NCBI GenBank assembly: GCA_001970955.1
Contig: MPUH01000361.1
Location: forward strand, 1 to 61,595
Length of the DNA: 61,595 nt
Reading direction: 5' to 3'
Origin: Stentor coeruleus
Lineage: Eukaryota > Ciliophora > Heterotrichea > Heterotrichida > Stentoridae
Below are positions 9,797 through 19,097 of the stretch, one piece after another. The translations under genes were made by a program, and so were the position numbers. The notes under the pieces are model-generated. The model saw only the letters and a program-made list of their open reading frames with translations, searched no databases and was not told where the DNA came from. Numbering within the stretch: position 1 is the stretch's first letter; each line of letters starts with the position of its first letter.

Positions 9797-11214
9797 TTAT
9801 ATGGTAAAATAGTTAAAAGAATGCTTTGGAAAATAATGAAAGTAAAAGATTAGATAAAATGATAAAAGATTTATATTTATGAGTTTTAAAAATATAGGTT
9901 AGAGTTTGAATACTTTTTTTAGGAATAATTATGTGGAATTTGTGTAAAAAATATAGGAGTTAATAAATAATTATTTTTTATTAGTTAAGAAATGGTAGTT
10001 ATAAAAAAGATAAGGTAGGTTTATATAAATTGTTGAAGTTGATATTTGAATTCTGAGAATTTTTTTTTGATTTTTGTATAGTAAATGTATTGAGAAAATA
10101 AATTTTGTGTTAGAGAAGTAGTGAATTTACAAAATTGAGAGTAATATTTTATGATTATCATATAAAAATATTGAAATTGTAAAGCAAATAATTTTAGATG
10201 ATTTAATATAGAAGAATTCATAAAGGAAATGATGTAAAATTATTCTGAGGAATACTTTAATTGATAGATCAGGGTATATTATATTTTCCCCCCCATTTTA
10301 TCAATAGATAATAAAAACTAAACATTTTTCACGATATTTGGCTTTGAATATCGATTAATAACTTAAGAATCCCATACTGTTATTCTAATTGATTTAAAAT
10401 TACACTTTACAGAAACTTATTTTATTTTTTAGAATAGTATTATATAAAATATTTTCTTTCTTTTATACTTAATCTTACCGAGAACATTCAAAATCAAATT
10501 TCAGGGAAAAAAATAAGTGAAATAATTAAAAAAATAAGTGAAATAACGGGAAAGATATGATTTCACTGAATTTTATTTATTAATATTTTACTAGATCATG
10601 AGACAAAAATAAGGCTTAAACTTGTATAATAAATTGAGTTTTTTTCATTTAAAATCAAACAAAAACATGATATAAATCAGGAGTTAAGTGAGAAAAAAAA
10701 ATCATCTGTGATGAATAAACTTATATTAGCAAAAATTAAAATTTTTAATCGCTTTTGGAATTAAAAAAGCGTAAAATTATTTATATTATATTATATTATA
10801 CTGACTAAAAGTTTTTGTATACTAAAGCATTAAAAATATTAATCAACAGCCAAACAACAACTAGTTTTTAGTTTAAAAACTCAAAATTTTTTATTTCACA
10901 TATGGCATACCCAATATTAATTATTTATATTACTAATTTAATGCTTTAAAAGTTTCATTAGCAATAAGATTAACCAATTATCTTACAGTACTAAAAATAT
11001 CTATAAGTAATCCATAATAAAAAAAAAAAAGCTAAAAATATTTTTAAAGTTATTTTGCCCTCTCTTTAACTGCATACCTGAAATTTTAGTTTTTATTTTA
11101 TCAAACATAGATTCATCAATATAAAATATCAGACTAAGAATGCTGTTAAAAACAGTTCTAGTTGCCGTTTTTTATAGATGTTTTGAGCTGTAATTAAACA
11201 ATAGTTATTATAAA
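9797..11214. other. 1.4-kb intergenic region, no gene seen
   Basis: AT-rich, with a short run of C at about 10287, a short direct repeat near 10510-10545 (AAAAAATAAGTGAAATAA twice), and simple TTATA repeats near 10780. The one minus-strand open frame at 10021-10221 has chance AT-rich composition. It separates the divergently transcribed MORN gene (-) and the gene at 11215 (+), so both promoters should lie here. Confidence 0.55.
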
Positions 11215-13038
11215 ATGATAGGAAAGCTAGAAGCTACAAAACTCTCTGAAATCAGTGAGCTAAAAGAAGCTGTAAAAGATTACAAAGATGCAATAAAACA
11301 AGCTAGATCTTTACAGAGCCTAAAAAAATGCTATCAAAGTTTTAAAAAACACCAGGAAGTTAGAGCTAAAAAAATTCGTGAGAAAATCTGTTGCAATATT
11401 TCAAATGTTATTAAACCAAATTTGAAAACCATTGACAATTTTCAGTTTTTTCCCATGCTGATAGCGCTTAAGCAAACCAAAATTCCTGTGAGAATCCCGG
11501 ATACTTTGTATTGCACAGGGAATAGTTTTCATTTGATTATAAGTGAAAAAACCATTGAAATTCAAACAGGATCGGATGCTGTGAGCAAATTTTTAAGTTC
11601 ATTGCCTAGTATTTCGTGTATGCCTATTGCTTTGTTTAAGCCTTGTGATGGAAAAATTAAACTGTTTTGCAATCTTTCCTCACTAAAAAGCTTCATACGC
11701 GATCATTCTCTAACAAAAGGCTACTATCAGCATTTCATTCTACCTATAGGACACAATGCATCAATACTTGTCGTTCATGCAAAACTAAACTCCTACCTCA
11801 ATTCCTATATTATAAAAAACACATTAGAAATCCCTAAAAGAGACTTGATGTTTCTCGAAAAGAAAAAATCACTAATTTCTAATCCAGAATGTGATAAAAT
11901 CTTAGCAGTCTATCTTCATGGCACATTATCCAAGCATGAGTTAATATCAGGTGCCATAAAACGTCAGCTAACCTTTGAATTCCCTACCTTAGATAGTTCA
12001 TCTGCAGCAAATCTAGACTACCCTCCTCAGATCACAAACAACAAAAAATACCGAAACTTAATCCAAAGAATCAAAGCAATTGACCACTATAGAAACACTT
12101 ATGGTGCATCAACACCAAAATTTCCTCAAGACCTTAACGACGTATATCTTGTAAACCTTCGTAAAATAAACGTCCTCTCAGCTTATACCCTTAAAGCAGT
12201 TATTCCAATAATAGAACGAATGTCAAATATATTATATTTCCTTATAGCCAAACAAATACGTAAAGACTATTTCCGTGAACCTGAAGAAATGTCGTTTGTT
12301 TTTATAAGAGACCAAGAAAAAGGTTGGAATTTTATCAGAGTTGATCGAATACAATGCTCAAACCCTTTCGAATATGAAGAAACTGAAGTTAGTAATCAAA
12401 TGCATGATAGAACACATAGTATTTTAGTCCAAGATCTTAGTGTTTTACTTAATGCATCTTTTCTAGCTAATATAGAAAATAAATCAGAAAGCTCAGAATC
12501 TGAAGATAAAGTTATTAAAATAAGAAGCATTTCACATATAAAAGCTAGATCTTGTTTCCAAAACACAAATGCTGAAAAACCTATGAACCTTGATGAAAAA
12601 GCTGCAAAACATATAAATAAAGTCGCTTATAGCTTTGATACACTAAAATACAAAGCGAGAATTGCTAAAGGAGGTGGTCTTGCAATGGATAAAAAATACT
12701 CAGCTTCAGAGTTTTGGAAAGAGTTTTCTATTAAAGTTCAAAGGGATATTATAAAAAGTGATATTTCTAGGTATTTTGTTGGGTTTACTAATGAAAAGTT
12801 TTATAATGTCAGCAGGTATTTTTATAAAATTTTCTGCTCGGATATTGATTGTAAAGCTAAAAAAAGAATAAAAGATGTGCATAAAGATATGATGATTAGT
12901 GGTACTGATTTTGATGTGATGAAAGAAATTTATTTGTTTGCTCTTGATGGGTTTGGGATTGAAGATGAGGATATTAAGTTTATTGGCATGAGTTTTGAAA
13001 GCGCAAGAAATCTTATTGTTAATGATTATGAGAATTAA
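11215..13038 (+). CDS. 607-aa protein with C-terminal truncated-haemoglobin-like domain
   Basis: ATG to TAA, one exon. Residues 1-470 are unrecognised. They begin with a helical basic segment and are followed by a mixed alpha/beta region. A Ser-rich patch (S-E-S-S-E-S-E-D) lies near residue 425. The last ~125 residues resemble a group-I/II truncated globin by pattern: a G-G-G start, an aromatic B-helix (F-W-K-E-F), an S-R-Y-F-V-G-F turn like the family's x-P-F-F-x-G segment, an E-helix-like stretch (N-V-S-R-Y-F-Y-K-I-F), then V-H-K-D-M-M-I with His556 where the haem-binding proximal His would be, followed by an F-D-V-M-K-E-I-Y-L-F-A-L helix and G-I-E-D-E-D. If correct, this is a haem sensor or oxygen/NO-binding domain joined to a long N-terminal partner. 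The match is by eye only. Confidence 0.5.
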   Translation: MIGKLEATKLSEISELKEAVKDYKDAIKQARSLQSLKKCYQSFKKHQEVRAKKIREKICCNISNVIKPNLKTIDNFQFFPMLIALKQTKIPVRIPDTLYCTGNSFHLIISEKTIEIQTGSDAVSKFLSSLPSISCMPIALFKPCDGKIKLFCNLSSLKSFIRDHSLTKGYYQHFILPIGHNASILVVHAKLNSYLNSYIIKNTLEIPKRDLMFLEKKKSLISNPECDKILAVYLHGTLSKHELISGAIKRQLTFEFPTLDSSSAANLDYPPQITNNKKYRNLIQRIKAIDHYRNTYGASTPKFPQDLNDVYLVNLRKINVLSAYTLKAVIPIIERMSNILYFLIAKQIRKDYFREPEEMSFVFIRDQEKGWNFIRVDRIQCSNPFEYEETEVSNQMHDRTHSILVQDLSVLLNASFLANIENKSESSESEDKVIKIRSISHIKARSCFQNTNAEKPMNLDEKAAKHINKVAYSFDTLKYKARIAKGGGLAMDKKYSASEFWKEFSIKVQRDIIKSDISRYFVGFTNEKFYNVSRYFYKIFCSDIDCKAKKRIKDVHKDMMISGTDFDVMKEIYLFALDGFGIEDEDIKFIGMSFESARNLIVNDYEN

Positions 13039-13098
13039 GTAGATGTGTGAGTTGGGTTTTATATGTGGAAATAGAGAATTTAAAGATTTTAATAGGAT

Positions 13099-13317
13099 TT
13101 TGTAATTTATTTTTAAGATGGATGTCTTTGATTGAAGAATTAATGGGTTTAGTTGTTGAAAGTATATTTGGGATGCTTTATTTTTAATCTTTTTTAATGA
13201 AAATAATNTTTGTAATTTATTTTTAAGATGGATGTCTTTGATTGAAGAATTAATGGGTTTAGTTGTTGAAAGTATATTTGGGATGCTTTATTTTTAATCT
13301 TTTTTAATGAAAATAAT
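13099..13317. repeat. 109-bp direct repeat around one N (assembly overlap)
   Basis: 13099-13207 and 13209-13317 are the same sequence either side of a single N at 13208. This is the pattern of two contig ends that overlap but were joined without merging. It is treated as an artefact, not a biological tandem repeat. Confidence 0.85.
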
Positions 13318-13552
13318 TTTACATTTTAAATTCTTATACAGTTGCTAATGCTGTGTTTTGGTAGTATATTCTCTTTAGCTGTATAATTGAATTTGTGTTA
13401 ATCATATAACCAACAAACTAAAACCCTTAAACCCNTTTTACATTTTAAATTCTTATACAGTTGCTAATGCTGTGTTTTGGTAGTATATTCTCTTTAGCTA
13501 TATAATTGAATTTGTGTTAATCATATAACCAACAAACTAAAACCCTTAAACC
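13317..13552. repeat. 117-bp direct repeat around one N (assembly overlap)
   Basis: 13317-13433 and 13436-13552 flank an N at 13435 and match except for one internal base (GCTGTATAA versus GCTATATAA) and the junction. With the previous pair this means a tiny contig of about 225 bp was inserted between two larger ones. The internal mismatch could be an allelic difference. No gene lies in 13039-13712 apart from these repeats; 13540-13690 is a C-rich promoter-side flank of the next gene. Confidence 0.8.
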
Positions 13553-13712
13553 TAATACACATAATTTATATCCCTTTCTCAAAAACCCTATATCAAAAAT
13601 ACGAAAATCCTCATAATCCATACGTCAAATCTATTTTCTTATCAACTCCCTTCTTTTCATAATTCCTGCCCATTTCACATAGACTTTAAAGCTAAAATAA
13701 ATTTAAACATAA

Positions 13713-14432
13713 ATGGAAATACAGAAGTTCATAGTGGTATTCTTACTAACCGTAATGATATTCTCCTCATTAGTGAGCTTTATAAGAAAAAAAGATAAAC
13801 CATTCCAAGACTGTCCTGTGCCAATTGACCTTTGGCAGTTTATCATGTTCAATTCTTTATCTTTTACCGTGATCGTCAACATCTTAGCATTGATTCTGTT
13901 TCGTATGCAAGTGGCCCAAAGATTGAAATTCTGCCTATCTTTATCCACAGCAATATTCCAACTTTTCAATATATTATGTTGTGTTGTTGGTTGTGTGCTT
14001 ATAGGAATTGCTTTTAAAAAAGACCCAGATTGTGTAATATGTAATTAGATACATTTGAGGACTTATAAAATTGTTATACTTTTACTTGCCGCTTTTGCTT
14101 ATTGGTTTGTTGTATGTGGAATTACATCTTTACAAGTATTTTTTAGATAGATTACTGCTGTTTTTACCCCAAATATTAGGTTTAATAATCAATTTGATGA
14201 CTTTCAGCCTGATTTCGGGTTGAATGAAGCACAGATACAGTTAATACCACAAGAGACTATAAAAGAAGAAGGGGTTTGCTCGATTTGTTTGGAGAATATA
14301 CAGATTGGAACTTTAGCTAAAGTTATCCCTAGGTGTGGGCATAAGTTTCATGAACCTTGTATTTTGCCTTGGCTATTGAATAATAACATATGTCCTTATT
14401 GCAGGAGATCGATTGTTATTGACCAAATTTAA
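13713..14432 (+). CDS. Membrane RING-H2 ubiquitin ligase, 229 aa, two 15-nt introns
   Basis: Exons are 13713-14033, 14049-14135 and 14151-14432. The introns 14034-14048 and 14136-14150 are 15 nt, GT...AG, phase 0, and each contributes an in-frame stop if retained. The spliced protein has about four hydrophobic segments (near residues 6-24, 42-63, 77-98 and 112-132), then a soluble tail with a C3H2C3 RING-H2: C179, C182, C198, H200, H203, C206, C217 and C220, with the usual C-P-x-C ending. This architecture is that of membrane-anchored E3 ligases, with the RING recruiting an E2 to ubiquitinate membrane or nearby substrates. Without the introns the gene breaks into a membrane stub and an isolated RING. 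Substrate unknown. Confidence 0.85.
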
Positions 14433-14707
14433 TAGGTATTAAATAACATGGTGTGAGAAATTTTATTAGGATGATATGGTTTTAGAATATTTTTGGCAAT
14501 GATTAGGTTTGGAGATTATATGGGTTTTTTTAAGAAAATGGTTGGATTATTGGATTAGGTTTTATGTAGAATAAAGAGGAAATTAGGTTTTTATATAGGA
14601 AATTGTATTTGGGTACTAAATATTATATATACATAAGTCATAATAAAAAAATAAAACCCAATTAACTACGTTTTATTATTAAAACAACTAAATTACAATA
14701 GAATATT

Positions 14708-17027
14708 TCACTTCCTTGACCTCCTAACAACACTCTTAACCCTTCTTATCCCTTTTTTCTTTAAAGACCTATCAATGACAACTTTCACCGGACTAACCGA
14801 TTTTTGCTTTTTTGTATAAGCCAACTTCTCACTTGCTAAAAAACTCTTAGGAGACTCTGACCTAAACGCTTCAGGATTTTTAATCATCTCAACCAGTCTT
14901 TTTTTTTCTTCTAGTTTCTGTTTTAACGAAGTTACTGTATCACAAGCTAAGCGGTTATTCATTTGACTAGTACTCAAATCCTGTTCAAGCTGATTAATAG
15001 CTAACAAATTCTGTTCTTTTTTATAAGAAATATCTTGTTTAATCGTAAACTCTATATAAAAAATTACTAGTCCTTTCATTAATATTAATCTCAGCAGTAA
15101 CAACAGCAGCCCTACATGAAATATCATCAACATTCCTTTCAATTTGTACCTTAATATTCTATATTATTTTTACATTAGTTTGACTTGTAATTTCATCTAA
15201 TTCCAAGCTCATTTTTTGATTTTTTTCCTTTAAAATAAGATATTCACGTTTTAATCCTTCAAGTTTTGCTAGTTCATTAGATTGTATTTCTTCTATCATT
15301 GTATCTTTTGATTTAAGTTTATGCTCAATATAATATTTTTCCCTTTGTTTTTGGATGATTTTATTATGTAAGTTGTCTATTTCGCTATCTTTTAATTGAA
15401 GATTTTCTATTGTTTCTTGTAATTTTGGGATAAGCATTTGTTGTTGATAGTTATGATTATTTTTTAAAGTGTTTTTTATTATGTCTATGTACATTAGGTC
15501 TAATGGATTTTGTTCAAGGCTTAATTGAAGGATATTTTTTTTCCATCTGCAAAGCTCACTGAATTTCTGTGCGGTTGCATCTTTTAAAGAATTACTTCTT
15601 ATATATAAACATGATAAAGTTTCGTTTTCTTGTAAGGATTTTACTATTGCTAGACCTCCTTTGTTTTTTATATTGTTGTATGAGAGGTCTAAGGTTTTAA
15701 GGTATTTGTTTTGCTGAAGTCCATATCCTATTATTTCAACACCTTTATTACTTATAAAATTGTTACTCAAATTCAAAACCCTTAGACCAACATTCTTAGC
15801 AAGTCCATCAGCAATACCAAAAAGTCCTTCACAAATCACATTACACCAACTGAGGTCCAAATTTTCTAATGTTGAATTTTCAATCAAAAACTGATTCAGA
15901 TTCCCTGATAATCCTTTACTAAAATCATTTTTTTTCAGACTCAAATATCTAATATGACTATTAATCCTCATAGCAGCAAATATTTTTGATACCCCAACTA
16001 CAGTTATATCATTACTTGAAATATCAAGTTTTTTAAGCCCACAATACTTTTTATGTCCTCCACAAATCATCAACGCAACAAACTCACAACCATCATTGGA
16101 AATTTTATTCTTAGAAATATTCAGTTCTTTAAGCTCACAATTCGTAACAGCAATAGCAAGTTTTTCTATACATTTTCCTCCAAGCATATTATTAGACAAA
16201 TCCAATGAGTTTAAAATCTTATTTCCCTCTAACCCTTTTATTATCGATTCAATACCTTCAGGTCCAATACAAGTTCCAGAAATATTTAATATATTTAACA
16301 CAGATGGGATTTTAAGCATTTTTTTTATAGCATTGGCGCCTAGCAAAGCTAGGCGATTTCTATGAAGACCTTCATGTGAACTTAAATCTAGACTTATAAG
16401 ACTATTATGCCCAGTGAGGATTTTTATAATGATTTCACTACCTTCTGGAGAAATTTCATTACTTGATAGATCTAAATGTACTATTGTATTTGATAAAGCG
16501 ATACGTTTTATAAGATTTATTGATCCAAGGTCTTTAAATAAATTTTTACTTAGATTTATATATGCAAAATAGTCGCTGTTTTTTATGAGATTTCCTATGA
16601 TTTTTGAAGAATGGATACCTAGACCTGAGTCTTTTAAAGTGAAATTTCTGTTGCTGAAATAAAGAGAACAGTATGAGGTAAAATGCTTTTCCTGGTCTGC
16701 AAATACGGGGATTTCTAGGTCACGGCATTTTGCTTGGTAAATTTCTTGTACTTGACTACGAGATAATCCTGGTATTTTTTGATAAGTTGTAAAAATACTC
16801 TCTGTTGTTATTGGGCGATAAAATCTATTTCTTGTAGACCTGGAAACTGATATGCTTTTTACTCCATAAAATTCTCTCTCCAGCTTTTGTAGCATCGGAC
16901 TATACTTCCTAACTGAAGCTGTAGTTTTTGGTTGTAAATCATAAGAAAAAAAGCTCTCATTTCTATTTAAAGCATTTTCAAGCTTCCCCCAAGTGCTTTT
17001 AAAATCTTGATTTTTAGTACTACCCAT
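14708..17027 (-). CDS. Leucine-rich-repeat plus coiled-coil protein, 762 aa, two tiny introns
   Basis: Coding order: exon 1 17027-15174, intron 15159-15173 (15 nt), exon 2 15158-15068, intron 15052-15067 (16 nt), exon 3 15051-14708 (TGA). Residues ~140-500 are ribonuclease-inhibitor-type LRRs (L-x-x-L-D/N-L-S-x-N-x-I-x-x-x-G repeated about 12 times). Residues ~510-700 are coiled coil. The basic tail (R-R-V-K-S-V-V-R-R-S-R-K) could bind microtubules or nucleic acid. RI-type LRR proteins with a coiled coil are common in ciliary complexes and scaffolds; the exact family is not identified. The start codon lies 28 bp downstream of the FHA gene's stop on the same strand. Joining the last two exons turns an isolated downstream open frame into the true C-terminus. 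Confidence 0.8.
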
Positions 17028-17055
17028 TAATAATTACTTATGATTTTTCATGTTT

Positions 17056-17928
17056 CTATTCAATACTATCTATCATATCACTATTCACCTGAGCTTTAAA
17101 AAGTGTCTCCCCAGCTCTAATCATCATCCCATCAAGTATTTCAAAGAACTTTTCAGCAAAAATCCAAGTCCCATTTGTACTATTTTTATTCCCATCTCCA
17201 TCCTTTAGTATCCAATATTTATCATAATAAACCATACAATGATATCGAGACAATCCTGAATCTTCAATTTTTATTTGACAATCATCCATTCGACCTATTT
17301 TAATAGGAGAATCATCTGGATTAAATTCACTGAATAGATTTTACTATATAGAATCAGCTTTAGGACCTTCAATAAACTTCAATTTAAGTGTTTGGTTTAT
17401 TATATAAACAACCATATGGCAATCCCCATATACAAAAACATATGAGTCATAAAGTTTAATTGGCCCATCTATACGAATAAATGTCCCTAATCCTTCGCCC
17501 ATATCTTTTATGAAATACTTTTTTTGTTCTGATTAGTTATGACCTTTGTTGTATTGGATCATGAACTGTCTTTTGCCTGTACCTTTTTCGTTATAAGGAA
17601 GGATGATATCATTTATTACTAGTCTTCCGAATTTCTCGATACTCCCAGCATAAACACAACCATCTTTAACATTTCTTTTACCATTCTTCAAACCTGATGG
17701 GAGGATTTCATATTTGGTATCAGGTTCCATAAGTACTGTTTCTTGGACTTTTAGAGTTAGTTTTAATATTTCTCCTACAGGTGGGTAGGTTTTTTGGAAA
17801 CTTGTTGATAGAGGATTTTCTTTGGCTTCGGTTGTTTGGTTTGTTTTCTCGAGGTCTGACTTTGGGTTTTCTGGTGATGTGAAGCAACATTGTTTAAGTA
17901 GGGTGATAAGCTTGTGAAGTCTTTGCAT
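17056..17928 (-). CDS. FHA-domain protein, 280 aa, two 15-nt introns
   Basis: Exons 17928-17544, 17528-17345 and 17329-17056. Introns 17529-17543 and 17330-17344 are both 15 nt. The first begins GTC instead of GTA. The N-terminal part (Cys pair, T-S-P-E-N-P) is low complexity, then comes a beta-rich region that may be a degenerate first FHA module (V-K-D-G-C-V-Y-A-G-S-I). The C-terminal ~90 residues are a canonical FHA: I-K-I-G-R, S-R-Y-H-C, W-I-L-K-D-G-D-G, N-G-T-W, with a final strand F-K-A-Q-V. FHA domains bind phosphothreonine peptides, so this is likely an adaptor in a kinase pathway. No enzyme domain is visible. It sits 28 bp upstream of the LRR gene on the same strand. Confidence 0.8.
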
Positions 17929-18260
17929 TTATGTATTTAAGTATTAAAAATATGAAAGTTTGAATGGGTGTTATTAGGAGGTTGGATGATGTTTTTAAGA
18001 TTAAAGAGATTGTTTTTAGGAATTTGGATAATATTATTTTTATCGTTAGTATAATAGTAGTTATTTATGGATTTTCTTAGAAAATTGTGTAAGATTTAGA
18101 GAGATAAAAGTTTTTATAGTAAATTTTAGTTTGTATATTTGATTATTATTTATAATCTAGGTATATTGGGTTATAGTTATATATTTAAAACATTTTATTA
18201 TATATATAATTCCAGTTAAAAAAATGATAACTCAATCAATGATTTTAATATATACAATTA
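17929..18260. other. Intergenic, upstream of FHA gene
   Basis: About 330 bp between the FHA gene start and the stop of the next minus-strand gene. The first ~70 bp are G-rich on the plus strand, as in other 5' flanks of minus genes here; the rest is AT-rich. Nothing else seen. Confidence 0.5.
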
Positions 18261-18998
18261 TTACCTAGTTAATATTAATTTCATCAAACGTATAAACAAA
18301 ATCGCAAGTTCATTTCTGTTAAGATCCTCTATTTTATAGTTCAGAAAATTATTTGAAGCAAAACAAACTTTTATAGGTGTATAAGTAGTATAAACACCAT
18401 TAATACTAAACATAAAACTTATCTCCTGATCTTTCATTGTCGTTATACAAATATATGTGTTATTTTCTTTTTTCACTGAGATATTATAAGCACTCTGATA
18501 ACAATTACAAATATTTTTCAAATAATTATCTCTACTTTGAAGGTCTTCTAACGTGTCTTCAAAATACTTTTTCTTACTCTCAAACTCTAAACTCATCTCC
18601 CTTTCCTTCATAGCATTTTCTGTAGTCAAAACATTACAAATATCCATAAGCCCTTTAGCCTGATTTTCAAGCCCCATAAGATTATTTTTCATCTTTACAA
18701 TCTCATCACTTAAACTCCTTAAATCCATCTTCAACGGGTTTATTTTGTTTATATCCATTTTGTTCATAAAAATATTTTCAATCCCCGCCATAATATTTTC
18801 ACTATGATCTATCAATATATTTTCCAACACTTTCACATCTTCTACTTGAAAACCTTCTTCAAACAGTTGTGGTATATCTTTCTCCCTATTTGCCTCTACC
18901 TTTTTCCCTTGTCCCGGAATAGAATTTCTCTTAACTTTTTGCATTTCCCCAATATTCCCATTCTTGTTGCCATTAGTGAAAATCATAGTTAAATCCAT
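18261..18998 (-). CDS. Spc25-like kinetochore (NDC80 complex) subunit, 245 aa
   Basis: One exon, ATG to TAA. Residues ~60-165 form a helical coiled coil, followed by a compact alpha/beta C-terminal domain: I-C-N-C-Y-Q-S-A-Y-N-I-S-V, then I-S-F-M-F-S-I-N-G, then Y-T-P-I-K-V-C-F-A, then I-E-D-L-N-R-N-E-L-A-I-L-F-I-R-L-M. Coiled coil plus a small C-terminal RWD-like domain, with a F-x-F-x-(I/L) strand, a 'Y-x-(V/I)-x-x-C' strand and a terminal L-N...F-I...R helix, is the layout of Spc25. Total length also matches (human protein about 224 aa). Spc25 pairs with Spc24 to anchor the Ndc80 complex at the inner kinetochore. The assignment rests on pattern similarity and order, not on a computed alignment. 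It shares a 99-bp divergent promoter with the USP gene. Confidence 0.5.
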   Translation of the reverse strand: MDLTMIFTNGNKNGNIGEMQKVKRNSIPGQGKKVEANREKDIPQLFEEGFQVEDVKVLENILIDHSENIMAGIENIFMNKMDINKINPLKMDLRSLSDEIVKMKNNLMGLENQAKGLMDICNVLTTENAMKEREMSLEFESKKKYFEDTLEDLQSRDNYLKNICNCYQSAYNISVKKENNTYICITTMKDQEISFMFSINGVYTTYTPIKVCFASNNFLNYKIEDLNRNELAILFIRLMKLILTR

Positions 18999-19097
18999 TT
19001 ATTTTTATATTTAAATAAAAAAAGCATATTTTAACCCTAACTTTTTATTTCTGGAATCGTCGCACGTCATTTTCCTATAACATTTTTCTTGATCTTA
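18999..19097. promoter_or_regulatory. 99-bp divergent promoter region (Spc25-like / USP)
   Basis: Only 99 bp separate the start codons of two divergently transcribed genes. An AT-rich stretch adjoins the minus gene and a more GC-balanced block (about 19040-19075) adjoins the plus gene. Promoter function for both genes is inferred from position. Confidence 0.5.

Noticed and set aside
10287..10295. Poly-C run as possible telomere remnant
   Set aside because: A simple homopolymer, not a repeated telomeric unit. No telomere-like tandem repeats occur in the window.
13099..13552. Tandem repeats as a biological element
   Set aside because: Each copy pair is separated by a single N, as in three other places, which fits contig overlaps.
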